Shown here piece by piece: positions 33,848-47,438 of a DNA stretch of 64,000 nt. Made by a program: the position numbers and the translations under genes. This DNA is from Pictodentalium vernedei (lineage: Eukaryota; Mollusca; Scaphopoda; Dentaliida; Dentaliidae), in NCBI GenBank assembly GCA_031216915.1, contig CM062296.1:665261838-665325837 (forward strand). Direction: 5' to 3'. Every line of letters begins with the position of its first letter. The first letter of the stretch is position 1. The notes under the pieces were generated by a model that was not told where the DNA came from, ran no database searches, and saw only the letters and a list, made by a program, of their open reading frames with translations.

Positions 33848-34761
33848 CTAATTAATTTTAATAGCAGGTAGTTGTTCATGGGGCAGGTGTCCTATCCCAC
33901 TGGTACTTGGCCTTGATGGAAATAACATTTCAACAAGAAACAACGGGAAACTTATTTGCAATAAAGCTGCAAATACAAACTTGATTTTAGGACCATTCCA
34001 TGGACATTTTAAAGCCTACTGCGATATCAGCGTTTCTTACTCTCGTCCTTTCACCACACCGCAGTATTTTACCCGAGTCGAGTTCTGATGTCATGCAAGT
34101 TTGACGGACATGCTTTCAATTATGTTATTGACAACAACATATTTATAATTTCGTGCTTACTGATCCGAATTTTGAAAATGACACACGCAATCGCGAAAGC
34201 ATTTTCTGAAAAACACGATTCTGTAAAAGGTTTTAATGAAATTTGATTATTTTTTTTATTTTCTATTTCGATGGCTCTTGTCGAAAAGGTGCTAATCACT
34301 GATCGTCCCAAACGAGATCAAAGACACGCCGTAGTTTAATAACAGACAGAGAATCTTCTAAGAATATACATGCGCAATCCTAAAATGCAATAAATCAAGT
34401 GTTTTTTCACGTTTTATGAGAGAAATATGTCCAATTGTATCATTGAATCATTTTTAGGTATATGTGGGTGAGAAATTTTCTATACGGACAAAATACAGGC
34501 TAAATAAAATATTTGCCATTATTTTCCGCAGACGTATTTTTGTCTTTGCTTCTTGGGGAAATTTCTTGCTGCTAAATACAACGAAGGTGTGTTATTTGAT
34601 GTGGTCAGAACCGTCAGGTGGTCGGGTCCGAAACCGCACCTCGCAGAAGATGTAGTGGGGGGTGTCGATTTTACAAGTAATGTAGGCAGCGTACACGGCA
34701 TGGGCTGTCTGTCTTTAATCCGACAAAACAGGGTTAAGGCTTGGGTTTTTGAATACCCTTA

Positions 34762-34779
34762 TTTATTTATTTATTTATT

Positions 34780-34814
<35 letters not shown>

Positions 34815-35168
34815 TTGGTGTTTAAGGTCACATACTTCTGCACAATGGCTAATCGTGACCGTGACAGTTTTAGAGGTGGAGGAAGCCGGAGTACCCGGAG
34901 AGAACCACCAAGCATCGACGAGCAACTGTCAGCTCCTCAACATTCTCACTCTGTTCAGGCTCCGCTCAGGCAGGGTTACAGAGGTTGAAGACATGTGCAC
35001 CATCGACGTGCAGTATGCCTTAGTACACGGGGACATCGTGCCCCTATGTCGGCAACCGGACCAAAGTGCCTTGCCCAAGGACACAACGTGAGTCGTCCCG
35101 GACGGGGATCGAACTCGGGACCTCTAGCATAGAAGTACAACAGTCTACCACTGAGCCACCGCGCTCCC
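34762..35168 (-). mobile_element. tRNA-derived SINE (A4 copy)
   Basis: Target-site duplications at 34749-34761 and 35169-35181; short tail (34762-34816). Reads CAGTATGCC near 35011, shared with B1 and A8, where most A units read CAGAATGCC. Confidence 0.93.
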
Positions 35169-35181
35169 TTGAATACCCTTA

Positions 35182-37363
35182 ATACTATCATACATTATCC
35201 CCCAGGAATTCTAAATCTGATAAAAGAGGTCATGTTTATCTATTGCATACCCATTTTGCTGCCCGAAAACAGCCGATTTTATTAAAATTTTGACGTTTAG
35301 CAGCCGGTAGAGGGATTAACAAACGACTAGCGGAATATTCTATCTATGCAATTTGTAAGACCTGCCAATGTCAAATTGTTCTTGAAAATCCCCAACAAGC
35401 AGTTAGCGAAATCCACGAAAATGTAAATTTTAAGCGTTTAAGGGGCATCTCTCCTTATCCAGTTCAAAATGGGTTAAGTTTCATTCTTTTAAATACCCTT
35501 ACTACTTACAAACCTTAAACACCAATTAGATTCCATGATTTTTCTTGACCCCCACAGTGTCTGATGAATTGTTTTTAACTGTCTCACAAAAGTTGCTTCA
35601 TTGATGTTATGAGAAAGGTGAGTATAGTAGTCTCAAATGATTCGGTTTGGTTTTGATAAAAAAATGTTTAAGTAAAACCCATCATTAATGGTAGAATGGG
35701 TTAATATCAATATCAATGTTTCCCTATCAGTTTTGCGTCCGGTAAAAGCCCATGAAAGGTTAACAAATGCCTACCAGAATAATTGATCCATGCAACTGGT
35801 CATATGACACCAAGACCTATCAACGGCCATTTTCTCTTGAAAACCCCACAAAATGTTTGTAAAGAAATCCAGGGAAAACGATTTTTAAGCTTTTGATGGG
35901 TATCCCTGTTAACCTCCCCAACAGGGGTTAACGCTTGGCTTTTTGAATACCTTTATTACTTACAAACTTACAAAAATGGTCCTCTGTGAATTCCACTTCA
36001 AACAAAGGAGATTATGTTTATCTCTCATGTATACATTAGGTGCTGTGCGTGTCTGAAAACAGTCCCATGTTAACAACATTACGATGCTTGGCAGCTTGTA
36101 GATGGTTAATGTCACATAAACACCTACGAATAGTAAATTTGTCTTGAAACCCTACAAGTTACCGTTAGGGAAATTCACAGAAAATGGGAATTTAAAGCTT
36201 TCAAGGGATATCTCTCTTTAGCCTGCCCAAAATGGGTTAAGACGTCGACTTTTGAATACCCTTACTACTTACAAAAATGTTTCCATATAAATTGTACGCG
36301 CGATAAAAGAAGGAACTTTTCTTTGTGGTGTACCCTTTGGGTGCTGTTGGTGTGCAAAAACAGCCCATTTTATCGCAATATTGACCTTCAGCAGCCCGGG
36401 GAGGGTTAACTAATGCTGACCGGAATATTTTGTTCATGCGACTTGTAATGTCACACCAAGACCTGCAAATAGCCGATTTTTCTTGAAAACCTACAAGATG
36501 TAGTTAGAGAAATCCACAGAAAACGGGTATTTTAAGATTTTAATGGGTATCTCTCTTTAACCAGCCCCAAATGGGTTAAGACGTCAAATTTTGAATACCC
36601 TTACCACTTTCAAAAATATTTTCCGATCAATTTTGCGTCCGATAAATGAAGGCCCCTTTCTCTGTGGTATATCGTTTGGGTGCTGTTGGTGTCTAAAAAC
36701 AGCCCATTTTATCACAATTTTTACGTTTAGCAGCTCGGGGAGGATTAACTAATGCTGACCGGAATATTTTATCCATGCAACTTGTAATGTCACACCAAGA
36801 CCTGAGAGTGACCAATTTTTCTTGAAAATCTACAAGACTCGTTTAGAGAAATCCACAGAAAACATGAAGTTTTGAGCTTTTTTGGGGTATTGCGGTTTAA
36901 CCAGCCCAAAACGGGTTAACACTTGGTTTTCTGAACACCCTTATTACTTACAAAAATGATCCTCGGTGAATTCCACTTCCAATAAAGGAAGTTATGTTTA
37001 CCACTCGGGTATCGTTTGGGTGTTGTGGGGGTCTGAAAACGGCCCATTTCATCAAAATTTCGATGTTTGGCAGCCTGTGGAGGGTTACCATATGCATCGC
37101 CAAATATGTCGTGTGTATCAAAGGTTGTGTCATAGGTAGGTCTAGTAATGATGGATGTTTAAAAAAAATCCTAAAGACGTGTTTCGAGAAAGTGCCGATA
37201 AACCCCAATTTTGGCAGTTTTTTGCCAATTCTGGCGAAATAAGGGTTAAATCGAAAAATCCGCTTCGGTAAATTTTTAGATTTTTTGCCCCTCTATGCGT
37301 GTGCAAAATTTCGTTAAAATCGGTTCGAAAATGGCTTCTGAATCGTACGGACAAAATGTGTGG
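35182..37363. repeat. 340-bp satellite array (A4)
   Basis: A-type order; AGGATTAAC near 36742, as in A1, A5 and A6. Near its end it has TCGTTAAAATCGG (about 37317), shared only with the partial unit at 1-324. Confidence 0.9.
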
Positions 37364-37536
37364 AAAAAAAAAAAAACCCCAAAAAAAACCCCCCAAAAAA
37401 AAAAAAAAAAAAAAAAAAAATAATAATCCGTAGAAAAACAATAGTCTTTTCCAGAGGGAAAAGCCTAAAAAAAAAAAAAAAAAAAAAAAATAATAATCCC
37501 TAGAAAAACAATAGTCTTTTCCAGAGGGAAAAGCCT
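37364..37536. repeat. Poly-A tracts with two hairpin cassettes (A5)
   Basis: Cassettes at 37419-37466 and 37489-37536. Confidence 0.75.
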
Positions 37537-38391
37537 AACAAGATTTTTCGATTTCAAGAAATCGAGAGATTCACCTATTCCGCTTGTCTTTTTAGGCAGC
37601 GATGAAATAAGATTGCATATAGAGCTGGTAGTTTTTTAGGCTATATTAAGTGCATAGCCGATAGAAAACTCCCTACAGTGTCTAACAATTCTTTCGGCAA
37701 TACTCTTTCACATTGGCGTGAATGCTGTATGCTTAATCTCCAAGTTAGGGCTAAATAGCAAACCCATTGAACAGATCGCGTGTACTTAATAATAACAACA
37801 TGTGCATGTGTGACACCATACATTGTGGCGAACGTTTTCGCAGCAGCCATCCCAAACATTCAGCGTTTGTACCTGAAGCTCACCCGAACTCGGTCATATT
37901 ATTAGAAAGTCCCGAAACCAAGCATGGGCCTCGAGGCAGCCGCCCCTCTCTCTCAACCCACACCCCGAACGTGCACATACCCTCTCCTGACATTCAACAT
38001 GATAGAATGGGAAATTGGTGTCGCTCTCTGTGTGAAAAGATGCGGTAACTATTTGTGAAGAATGAGTGAAAAAATGATGGAAATCGGCCAAGAATTGGCC
38101 GAGATATAGCGTTTTAATGAGTTGAGGTAATTGTTTGAATTTGGTCCCGTTCTAGCCGGTGCGACCTGACGCTGGGTATATGTCTGGGGTTGTGGCACTG
38201 CTCCCCCTGTGGGGTAGTTCCGCTTGAAATCGTGGATTCTCAGTTTCTGGTGGAGAGACGCTGGTGACTGAAAGATGCATTGTGTACACTGGCGCCAAAT
38301 GGACCTCGCCAAGCTGGTAACAGTTAGATATTTGTCAGAAATGAAAAGTGGACAGTAATCGCGCATGGGTTAATGGCGAATAGGCGGTAAT

Positions 38392-39098
38392 CTGGCTAAT
38401 TTGACATTAAAATTGAACAGACAGCAGTGTCGCTCATACGCCCACTACGTCCAGACCACTGGAGGCAGCTACACGAAATTTTCAGAAGTTGTTCTACTCT
38501 TCCTGCCCGACAGGTTAGTATCTTTGTCGAGTGGCGTGACCGCGTGGGAACAATGTGGATCGCGTGGAAACCGAAGGGACGATTCGTCCCTCCTCTATTC
38601 CCAATGCAACGACGTTTCCATTCACTATTCACCTGTCACCCGTCGAGTTTGGCATTATTTCTGTCTATTTGACGAACTGTTCAGCTTTCAATATTCACAC
38701 GTTCACGTGGGACTGAACGTTTGGAGTTAAACTGCTTATTTCAGAGCGTACCGGCAGAAACTGACAACTCGACCCGGTGGCGAAAAAGCCGTCGTCTGGC
38801 TAATTTGACATTCAAACTGAACAGATACAATGTCGGATACACGCCAATTATGTCCCGACCATACAAGGCAACAACTTCAGATTCTCAGAATGTTTTCTCC
38901 TGTCCCTGCCCGACAGTTTAGTATCTTTGTCAAGTGCCAAGACCGCGTGGAAACACCGTGGATCAGGTGGAAACCGAGGGGACGATTCGTCCCTACTTTC
39001 TTCTCAATTCAACGACTTTCCTATTCATTATTTACCTGTCACCGGCTGAGTTTGGCATTATATCTGTCTATTTGATGAACTTTTCAACCTTAACTATT
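38392..39098. repeat. 404-bp repeat pair (A5)
   Basis: Copies start at 38392 and 38796. Confidence 0.85.
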
Positions 39099-39488
39099 TG
39101 CGGCCTCGTGTTTCACCACCGAAAGGCCACTGCACGGTTACCAATATATTCAGGGACTGATTTTGCGAAAAAAAACAATTATTCCGACTGTACCCACATG
39201 GGAACTCTTAAATCTGTAAGGGTTAAATTTTTAATAATAACGTATAAAACAGAAGTTGTCGTGCTACACTTGCTGCATGCAGGCATAGAAAACATTCAGC
39301 GCTCAATGAATTAGGAATGGAGTAAATTGTCACTTAAACCAGCGAAATTCTGAAAAAAATGAGAGTTTTTTTTCGATGGCACCTACCTTTATGCATCCGA
39401 GACAGGGACTGCGTTAAACTTTACAGCAACCTTATAACAGAAAATATTCTTGGAATTGAACTGTGAATCCGAATTTCGAAAGCCTACA

Positions 39489-39562
39489 GAATGCAAATGG
39501 GTGGGTGGCGGGCATTATCACTGGATCTAATGTTGTATTTCATGTTTTCTTTATATTCTATT

Positions 39563-39646
<84 letters not shown>

Positions 39647-39841
39647 ATTTGTGTTTGTCTATAATGTTTATAATATTTTGATTTTGCTAGATTCTGTTAT
39701 TTATGGAATACGTTCTGCCATATTGTAAATTATTAGTCACCGTACAGGAACGGAAGGGCTTCTAAGTGGTAAGCACTTGTCCTCCAATCCTGATTTGCAT
39801 TGTCAAATGGCAAATAAAATATGTTTAATCTAATCTAACAG
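39489..39841 (+). mobile_element. LINE 3'-end-like fragment with (CT)n (A5)
   Basis: CT tract of 74 bp at 39567-39640; here it abuts TTTATTT directly, the usual TTTTGA before the tract being absent. Confidence 0.5.
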
Positions 39842-39946
39842 TAGGGCGGGGGGGGGGGGCATGTATCCTAGGTAAAAAAACAGCAGGGTGCAGGTGTTCT
39901 AGGTAAAATAAACAGCATGGGGGGGGGGGGGGGGGGGATGTCCCCG
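39842..39946. repeat. G-tract minisatellite (A5)
   Basis: G runs of 12 (39848-39859) and 19 (39919-39937), the latter among the longest in the window. Confidence 0.75.
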
Positions 39947-40843
39947 CTAATTAATTTTAATAGCAGGCAGTTGTTCATGGGGCAGGTGTCCTATCCCACT
40001 GGTACTTGGCCTTGATGGAAATAACATTTCAACAAGAAACAACGGGAAACTTATTTGCAATAAAGCTGCAAATACAAACTTGATTTTAGGACCATTCCAT
40101 GGACATTTTAAAGCCTACTGCGATATCAGCGTTTCTTACTCTCGTCCTTTCACCACACCGCAGTATTTTACCCGAGTCGAGTTCTGATGTCATGCAAGTT
40201 TGACGGACATGCTTTCAATTATGTTATTGACAACAACATATTTATAATTTCGTGCTTACTGATCCGAATTTTGAAAATGACACACGCAATCGCGAAAGCA
40301 TTTTCTGAAAAACACGATTCTGTAAAAGGTTTTAATGAAATTTGATTATTTTTTTTATTTTCTATTTCGATGGCTCTTGTCGAAAAGGTGCTAATCACTG
40401 ATCGTCCCAAATGAGATCAAAGACACGCCGTAGTTTAATAACAGACAGAGAATCTTCTAAGAATATACATGCGCAATCCTAAAATGCAATAAATCAAGTG
40501 TTTTTTCACGTTTTATGAGAGAAATATGTCCAATTGTATCATTGAATCATTTTTAGGTATATGTGGGTGAGAAATTTTCTATACGGACAAAATACAGGCT
40601 AAATAAAATATTTGCCATTATTTTCCGCAGACGTATTTTTGTCTTTGCTTCTTGGGGAAATTTCTTGCTGCTAAATACAACGAAGGTGTGTTATTTGATG
40701 TGGTCAGAACCGTCAGGTGGTCGGGTCCGAAACCGCACCTCGCAGAAGATGTAGTGGGGGGTGTCGATTTTACAAGTAATGTAGGCAGCGTACACGGCAT
40801 GGGCTGTCTGTCTTTAATCCGACAAAACAGGGTTAAGATACCC

Positions 40844-40846
<3 letters not shown>

Positions 40847-40906
<60 letters not shown>

Positions 40907-41260
40907 TTGGTGTTTAAGGTCACATACTTCTGCACAATGGCTAATCGTGACCGTGACAGTTTTAGAGGTGGAGGAAGCCGGAGTACCCAGAGAGAACCAC
41001 CAAGCATCAACGAGCAACTGTCAGCTCCTCAACATTCTCACTCTGTTCAGGCTCCGCTCAGGCAGGGTTACAGAGGTTGAAGACATGTGCACCATCGACG
41101 TGCAGAATGCCTTAGTACACGGGGACATCGTGCCCCTATGTCGGCAACCGGACCAAAGTGCCTTGCCCAAGGACACAACGTGAGTCGTCCCGGACGGGGA
41201 TCGAACTCGGGACCTCTAGCATAGAAGTACAACAGTCTACCACTGAGCCACCGCGCTCCC
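40847..41260 (-). mobile_element. tRNA-derived SINE (A5 copy)
   Basis: The right target-site duplication (41261-41273) is intact. The left one is reduced to ATACCCTTA by the 14-bp deletion. Tail 40847-40908. Confidence 0.92.
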
Positions 41261-41273
41261 TTGAATACCCTTA

Positions 41274-43465
41274 ATACTATCATACATTATCCCCCAGGAA
41301 TTCTAAATCTGATAAAAGAGGTCATGTTTATCTATTGCATACCCATTTTGCTGCCCGAAAACAGCCGATTTTATTAAAATTTTGACGTTTAGCAGCCGGT
41401 AGAGGGATTAACAAACGACTAGCGGAATATTCTATCTATGCAATTTGTAAGACCTGCCAATGTCAAATTGTTCTTGAAAATCCCCAACAAGCAGTTAGCG
41501 AAATCCACGAAAATGTAAATTTTAAGCGTTTAAGGGGCATCTCTCCTTATCCAGTTCAAAATGGGTTAAGTTTCATTCTTTTAAATACCCTTACTACTTA
41601 CAAACCTTAAACACCAATTAGATTCCATGATTTTTCTTGACCCCCACAGTGTCTGATGAATTGTTTTTAACTGTCTCACAAAAGTTGCTTCATTGATGTT
41701 ATGAGAAAGGTGAGTATAGTAGTCTCAAATGATTCGGTTTGGTTTTGATAAAAAAATGTTTAAGTAAAACCCATCATTAATGGTAGAATGGGTTAATATC
41801 AATATCAATGTTTCCCTATCAGTTTTGCGTCCGGTAAAAGCCCATGAAAGGTTAACAAATGCCTACCAGAATAATTGATCCATGCAACTGGTCATATGAC
41901 ACCAAGACCTATCAACGGCCATTTTCTCTTGAAAACCCCACAAAATGTTTGTAAAGAAATCCAGGGAAAACGATTTTTAAGCTTTTGATGGGTATCCCTG
42001 TTAACCTCCCCAACAGGGGTTAACGCTTGGCTTTTTGAATACCTTTATTACTTACAAACTTACAAAAATGGTCCTCTGTGAATTCCACTTCAAACAAAGG
42101 AGATTATGTTTATCTCTCATGTATACATTAGGTGCTGTGCGTGTCTGAAAACAGTCCCATGTTAACAACATTACGATGCTTGGCAGCTTGTAGATGGTTA
42201 ATGTCACATAAACACCTACGAATAGTCAATTTGTCTTGAAACCCTACAAGTTACCGTTAGGGAAATTCACAGAAAATGGGAATTTAAAGCTTTCAAGGGA
42301 TATCTCTCTTTAGCCTGCCCAAAATGGGTTAAGACGTCGACTTTTGAATACCCTTACTACTTACAAAAATGTTTCCATATAAATTGTACGCGCGATAAAA
42401 GAAGGAACTTTTCTTTGTGGTGTACCCTTTGGGTGCTGTTGGTGTGCAAAAACAGCCCATTTTATCGCAATTTTGACCTTCAGCAGCCCGGGGAGGGTTA
42501 ACTAATGCTGACCGGAATATTTTGTTCATGCGACTTGTAATGTCACACCAAGACCTGCAAATAGCCGATTTTTCTTGAAAACCTACAAGATGTAGTTAGA
42601 GAAATCCACAGAAAACGGGTATTTTAAGATTTTAATGGGTATCTCTCTTTAACCAGCCCCAAATGGGTTAAGACGTCAAATTTTGAATACCCTTACCACT
42701 TTCAAAAATATTTTCCGATCAATTTTGCGTCCGATAAATGAAGGCCCCTTTCTCTGTGGTATATCGTTTGGGTGCTGTTGGTGTCTAAAAACAGCCCATT
42801 TTATCACAATTTTTACGTTTAGCAGCTCGGGGAGGATTAACTAATGCTGACCGGAATATTTTATCCATGCAACTTGTAATGTCACACCAAGACCTGAGAG
42901 TGACCAATTTTTCTTGAAAATCTACAAGACTCGTTTAGAGAAATCCACAGAAAACATGAAGTTTTGAGCTTTTTTGGGGTATTGCTGTTTAACCAGCCCA
43001 AAACGGGTTAACACTTGGTTTTCTGAACACCCTTATTACTTACAAAAATGATCCTCGGTGAATTCCACTTCCAATAAAGGAAGTTAAGGAAGTTATGTTT
43101 ACCCCTCGGGTATCGTTTGGGTGTTGTGGGGGTCTGAAAACGGCCCATTTCATCAAAATTTCGATGTTTGGCAGCCTGTGGAGGGTTACCATATGCATCG
43201 CCAAATATGTCGTGTGTATCAAAGGTTGTGTCATAGGTAGGTCTAGTAATGATGGATGTTTAAAAAAAATCCTAAAGACGTGTTTCGAGAAAGTGCCGAT
43301 AAACCCCAATTTTGGCAGTTTTTTGCCAATTCTGGCGAAATAAGGGTTAAATCGAAAATTCCGCTTCGGTACATTTTTAGATTTTTTGCCCCTCTATGCG
43401 TGTGCAAAATTTCGTGAAAATCGGTTCGAAAATGGCTTCTGAATCGTACGGACAAAATGTGTGGG
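41274..43465. repeat. 340-bp satellite array (A5)
   Basis: A-type order with a private 9-bp repeat near 43078-43095 and GTTTACCCCTCGG where others read GTTTACCACTCGG. Confidence 0.9.
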
Positions 43466-43640
43466 AAAAAAAAAAAAAACCCCAAAAAAAACCCCCCCCA
43501 AAAAAAAAAAAAAAAAAAAAAATAATAATCCGTAGAAAAACAATAGTCTTTTCCAGAGGGAAAAGCCTAAAAAAAAAAAAAAAAAAAAAAATAATAATAA
43601 TCCCTAGAAAAACAATAGTCTTTTCCAGAGGGAAAAGCCT
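43466..43640. repeat. Poly-A tracts with two hairpin cassettes (A6)
   Basis: Cassettes at 43521-43568 and 43593-43640. One extra TAA precedes the second cassette, a step toward the longer TAA run in A7. Confidence 0.75.
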
Positions 43641-44495
43641 AACAAGATTTTTCGATTTCAAGAAATCGAGAGATTCACCTATTCCGCTTGTCTTTTTAGG
43701 CAGCGACGAAATAAGATTGCATATAGAGCTGGTAGTTTTTTAGGCTATATTAAGTGCATAGCCGATAGAAAACTCCCTACAGTGTCTAACAATTCTTTCG
43801 GCAATACTCTTTCACATTGGCGTGAATGCTGTATGCTTAATCTCCAAGTTAGGGCTAAATAGCAAACCCGTTGAACAGATCGTGTGTACTTAATAATAAC
43901 AACATGTGCATGTGTGACACCATACATTGTGGCGAACGTTTTCGCAGCAGCCATCCCAAACATTCAGCGTTTGTACCTGAAGCTCACCCGAACTCGGTCA
44001 TATTATTAGAAAGTCCCGAAACCAAGCATGGGCCTCGAGGCAGCCGCCCCTCTCTCTCAACCCACACCCCGAACGTGCACATACCCTCTCCTGACATTCA
44101 ACATGATAGAATGGGAAATTGGTGTCGCTCTCTGTGTGAAAAGATGCGGTAACTATTTGTGAAGAATGAGTGAAAAAATGATGGAAATCGGCCAAGAATT
44201 GGCCGAGATATAGCGTTTTAATGAGTTGAGGTAATTGTTTGAATTTGGTCCCGTTCTAGCCGGTGCGACCTGACGCTGGGTATATGTCTGGGGTTGTGGC
44301 ACTGCTCCCCCTGTGGGGTAGTTCCGCTTGAAATCGTGGATTCTCAGTTTCTGGTGGAGAGACGCTGGTGACTGAAAGATGCATTGTGTACACTGGCGCC
44401 AAATGGACCTCGCCAAGCTGGTAACAGTTAGATATTTGTCAGAAATGAAAAGTGGACAGTAATCGCGCATGGGTTAATGGCGAATAGGCGGTAAT

Positions 44496-45202
44496 CTGGC
44501 TAATTTGACATTAAAATTGAACAGACAGCAGTGTCGCTCATACGCCCACTACGTCCAGACCACTGGAGGCAGCTACACGAAATTTTCAGAAGTTGTTCTA
44601 CTCTTCCTGCCCGACAGGTTAGTATCTTTGTCGAGTGGCGTGACCGCGTGGGAACAATGTGGATCGCGTGGAAACCGAAGGGACGATTCGTCCCTCCTCT
44701 ATTCCCAATGCAACGACGTTTCCATTCACTATTCACCTGTCACCCGTCGAGTTTGGCATTATTTCTGTCTATTTGACGAACTGTTCAGCTTTCAATATTC
44801 ACACGTTCACGTGGGACTGAACGTTTGGAGTTAAACTGCTTATTTCAGAGCGTACCGGCAGAAACTGACAACTCGACCCGGTGGCGAAAAAGCCGTCGTC
44901 TGGCTAATTTGACATTCAAACTGAACAGATACAATGTCGGATACACGCCAATTATGTCCCGACCATACAAGGCAACAACTTCAGATTCTCAGAATGTTTT
45001 CTCCTGTCCCTGCCCGACAGTTTAGTATCTTTGTCAAGTGCCAAGACCGCGTGGAAACACCGTGGATCAGGTGGAAACCGAGGGGACGATTCGTCCCTAC
45101 TTTCTTCTCAATTCAACGACTTTCCTATTCATTATATACCTGTCACCGGCTGAGTTTGGCATTATATCTGTCTATTTGATGAACTTTTCAACCTTAACTA
45201 TT
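44496..45202. repeat. 404-bp repeat pair (A6)
   Basis: Copies start at 44496 and 44900. Private TATATACCTG near 45134. Confidence 0.85.
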
Positions 45203-45590
45203 TGCGGCCTCGTGTTTCACCACCGAAAGGCCACTGCACGGTTACCAATATATTCAGGGACTGATTTTGCGAAAAAAAACAATTATTCCGACTGTACCCA
45301 CATGGAACTCTTAAATCTGTAAGGGTTAAATTTTTAATAATAACGTATAAAACAGAAGTTGTCATGCTACACTTGCTGCATGCAGGCATAGAAAACATTC
45401 AGCGCTCAATGAATTAGGAATGGAGTAAATTGTCACTTAAACCAGCGAAATTCTGAAAAAATGAGAGTTTTTTTTCGATGGCACCTACCTTTATGCATCC
45501 GAGACAGGGACTGCGTTAAACTTTACAGCAACCTTATAACAGAAAATATTCTTGGAATTGAACTGTGAATCCGAATTTCGAAAGCCTACA

Positions 45591-45673
45591 GAATGCAAAT
45601 GGGTGGGTGGCGGGCATCATCACTGGATCTAATGTTGTATTTCATGTTTTCTTTATATTCTATTTATTTTTTT

Positions 45674-45729
<56 letters not shown>

Positions 45730-45924
45730 ATTTGTGTTTGTCTATAATGTTTATAATATTTTGATTTTGCTAGATTCTGTTATTTATGGAATACGTTCTG
45801 CCATATTGTAAATTATTAGTCACCGTACAGGAACGGAAGGGCTTCTAAGTGGTAAGCACTTGTCCTCCAATCCTGATTTGCATTGTCAAATGGCAAATAA
45901 AATATGTTTAATCTAATCTAACAG
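45591..45924 (+). mobile_element. LINE 3'-end-like fragment with (CT)n (A6)
   Basis: CT tract of 48 bp at 45676-45723. Confidence 0.5.
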
Positions 45925-46028
45925 TAGGGCGGGGGGGGGGGGGGGGGCATGTATCCTAGGTAAAAAAACAGCAGGGTGCAGGTGTTCTAGGTAAAATAAA
46001 CAGCATGGGGGGGGGGGGGATGTCCCCG
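45925..46028. repeat. G-tract minisatellite (A6)
   Basis: G runs of 17 (45931-45947) and 13 (46007-46019). Confidence 0.75.
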
Positions 46029-46942
46029 CTAATTAATTTTAATAGCAGGCAGTTGTTCATGGGGCAGGTGTCCTATCCCACTGGTACTTGGCCTTGATGG
46101 AAATAACATTTCAACAAGAAACAACGGGAAACTTATTTGCAATAAAGCTGCAAATACAAACTTGATTTTAGGACCATTCCATGGACATTTTAAAGCCTAC
46201 TGCGATATCAGCGTTTCTTACTCTCGTCCTTTCACCACACCGCAGTATTTTACCCGAGTCGAGTTCTGATGTCATGCAAGTTTGACGGACATGCTTTCAA
46301 TTATGTTATTGACAACAACATATTTATAATTTCGTGCTTACTGATCCGAATTTTGAAAATGACACACGCAATCGCGAAAGCATTTTCTGAAAAACAGGAT
46401 TCTGTAAAAGGTTTTAATGAAATTTGATTATTTTTTTTATTTTCTATTTCGATGGCTCTTGTCGAAAAGGTGCTAATCACTGATCGTCCCAAACGAGATC
46501 AAAGACACGCCGTAGTTTAATAACAGACAGAGAATCTTCTAAGAATATACATGCGCAATCCTAAAATGCAATAAATCAAGTGTTTTTTCACGTTTTATGA
46601 GAGAAATATGTCCAATTGTATCATTGAATCATTTTTAGGTATATGTGGGTGAGAAATTTTCTATACGGACAAAATACAGGCTAAATAAAATATTTGCCAT
46701 TATTTTCCGCAGACGTATTTTTGTCTTTGCTTCTTGGGGAAATTTCTTGCTGCTAAATACAACGAAGGTGTGTTATTTGATGTGGTCAGAACCGTCAGGT
46801 GGTCGGGTCCGAAACCGCACCTCGCAGAAGATATAGTGGGGGGTGTCGATTTTACAAGTAATGTAGGCAGCGTACACGGCATGGGCTGTCTGTCTTTAAT
46901 CCGACAAAACAGGGTTAAGGCTTGGGTTTTTGAATACCCTTA

Positions 46943-47425
<483 letters not shown>

Positions 47426-47438
47426 TTGAATACCCTTA

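Larger units (their letters stand above)
31252..37363. repeat. Macrosatellite unit A4
   Basis: 6112-bp A unit with the longest CT tract. Private GTGAGACTGAAAG near 32600 and CAATTAATTAGG near 33197. Confidence 0.93.
37364..43465. repeat. Macrosatellite unit A5
   Basis: 6102-bp A unit with a 14-bp deletion beside the SINE (near 40838) and a 9-bp tandem duplication AAGGAAGTT near 43078-43095. Confidence 0.93.
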
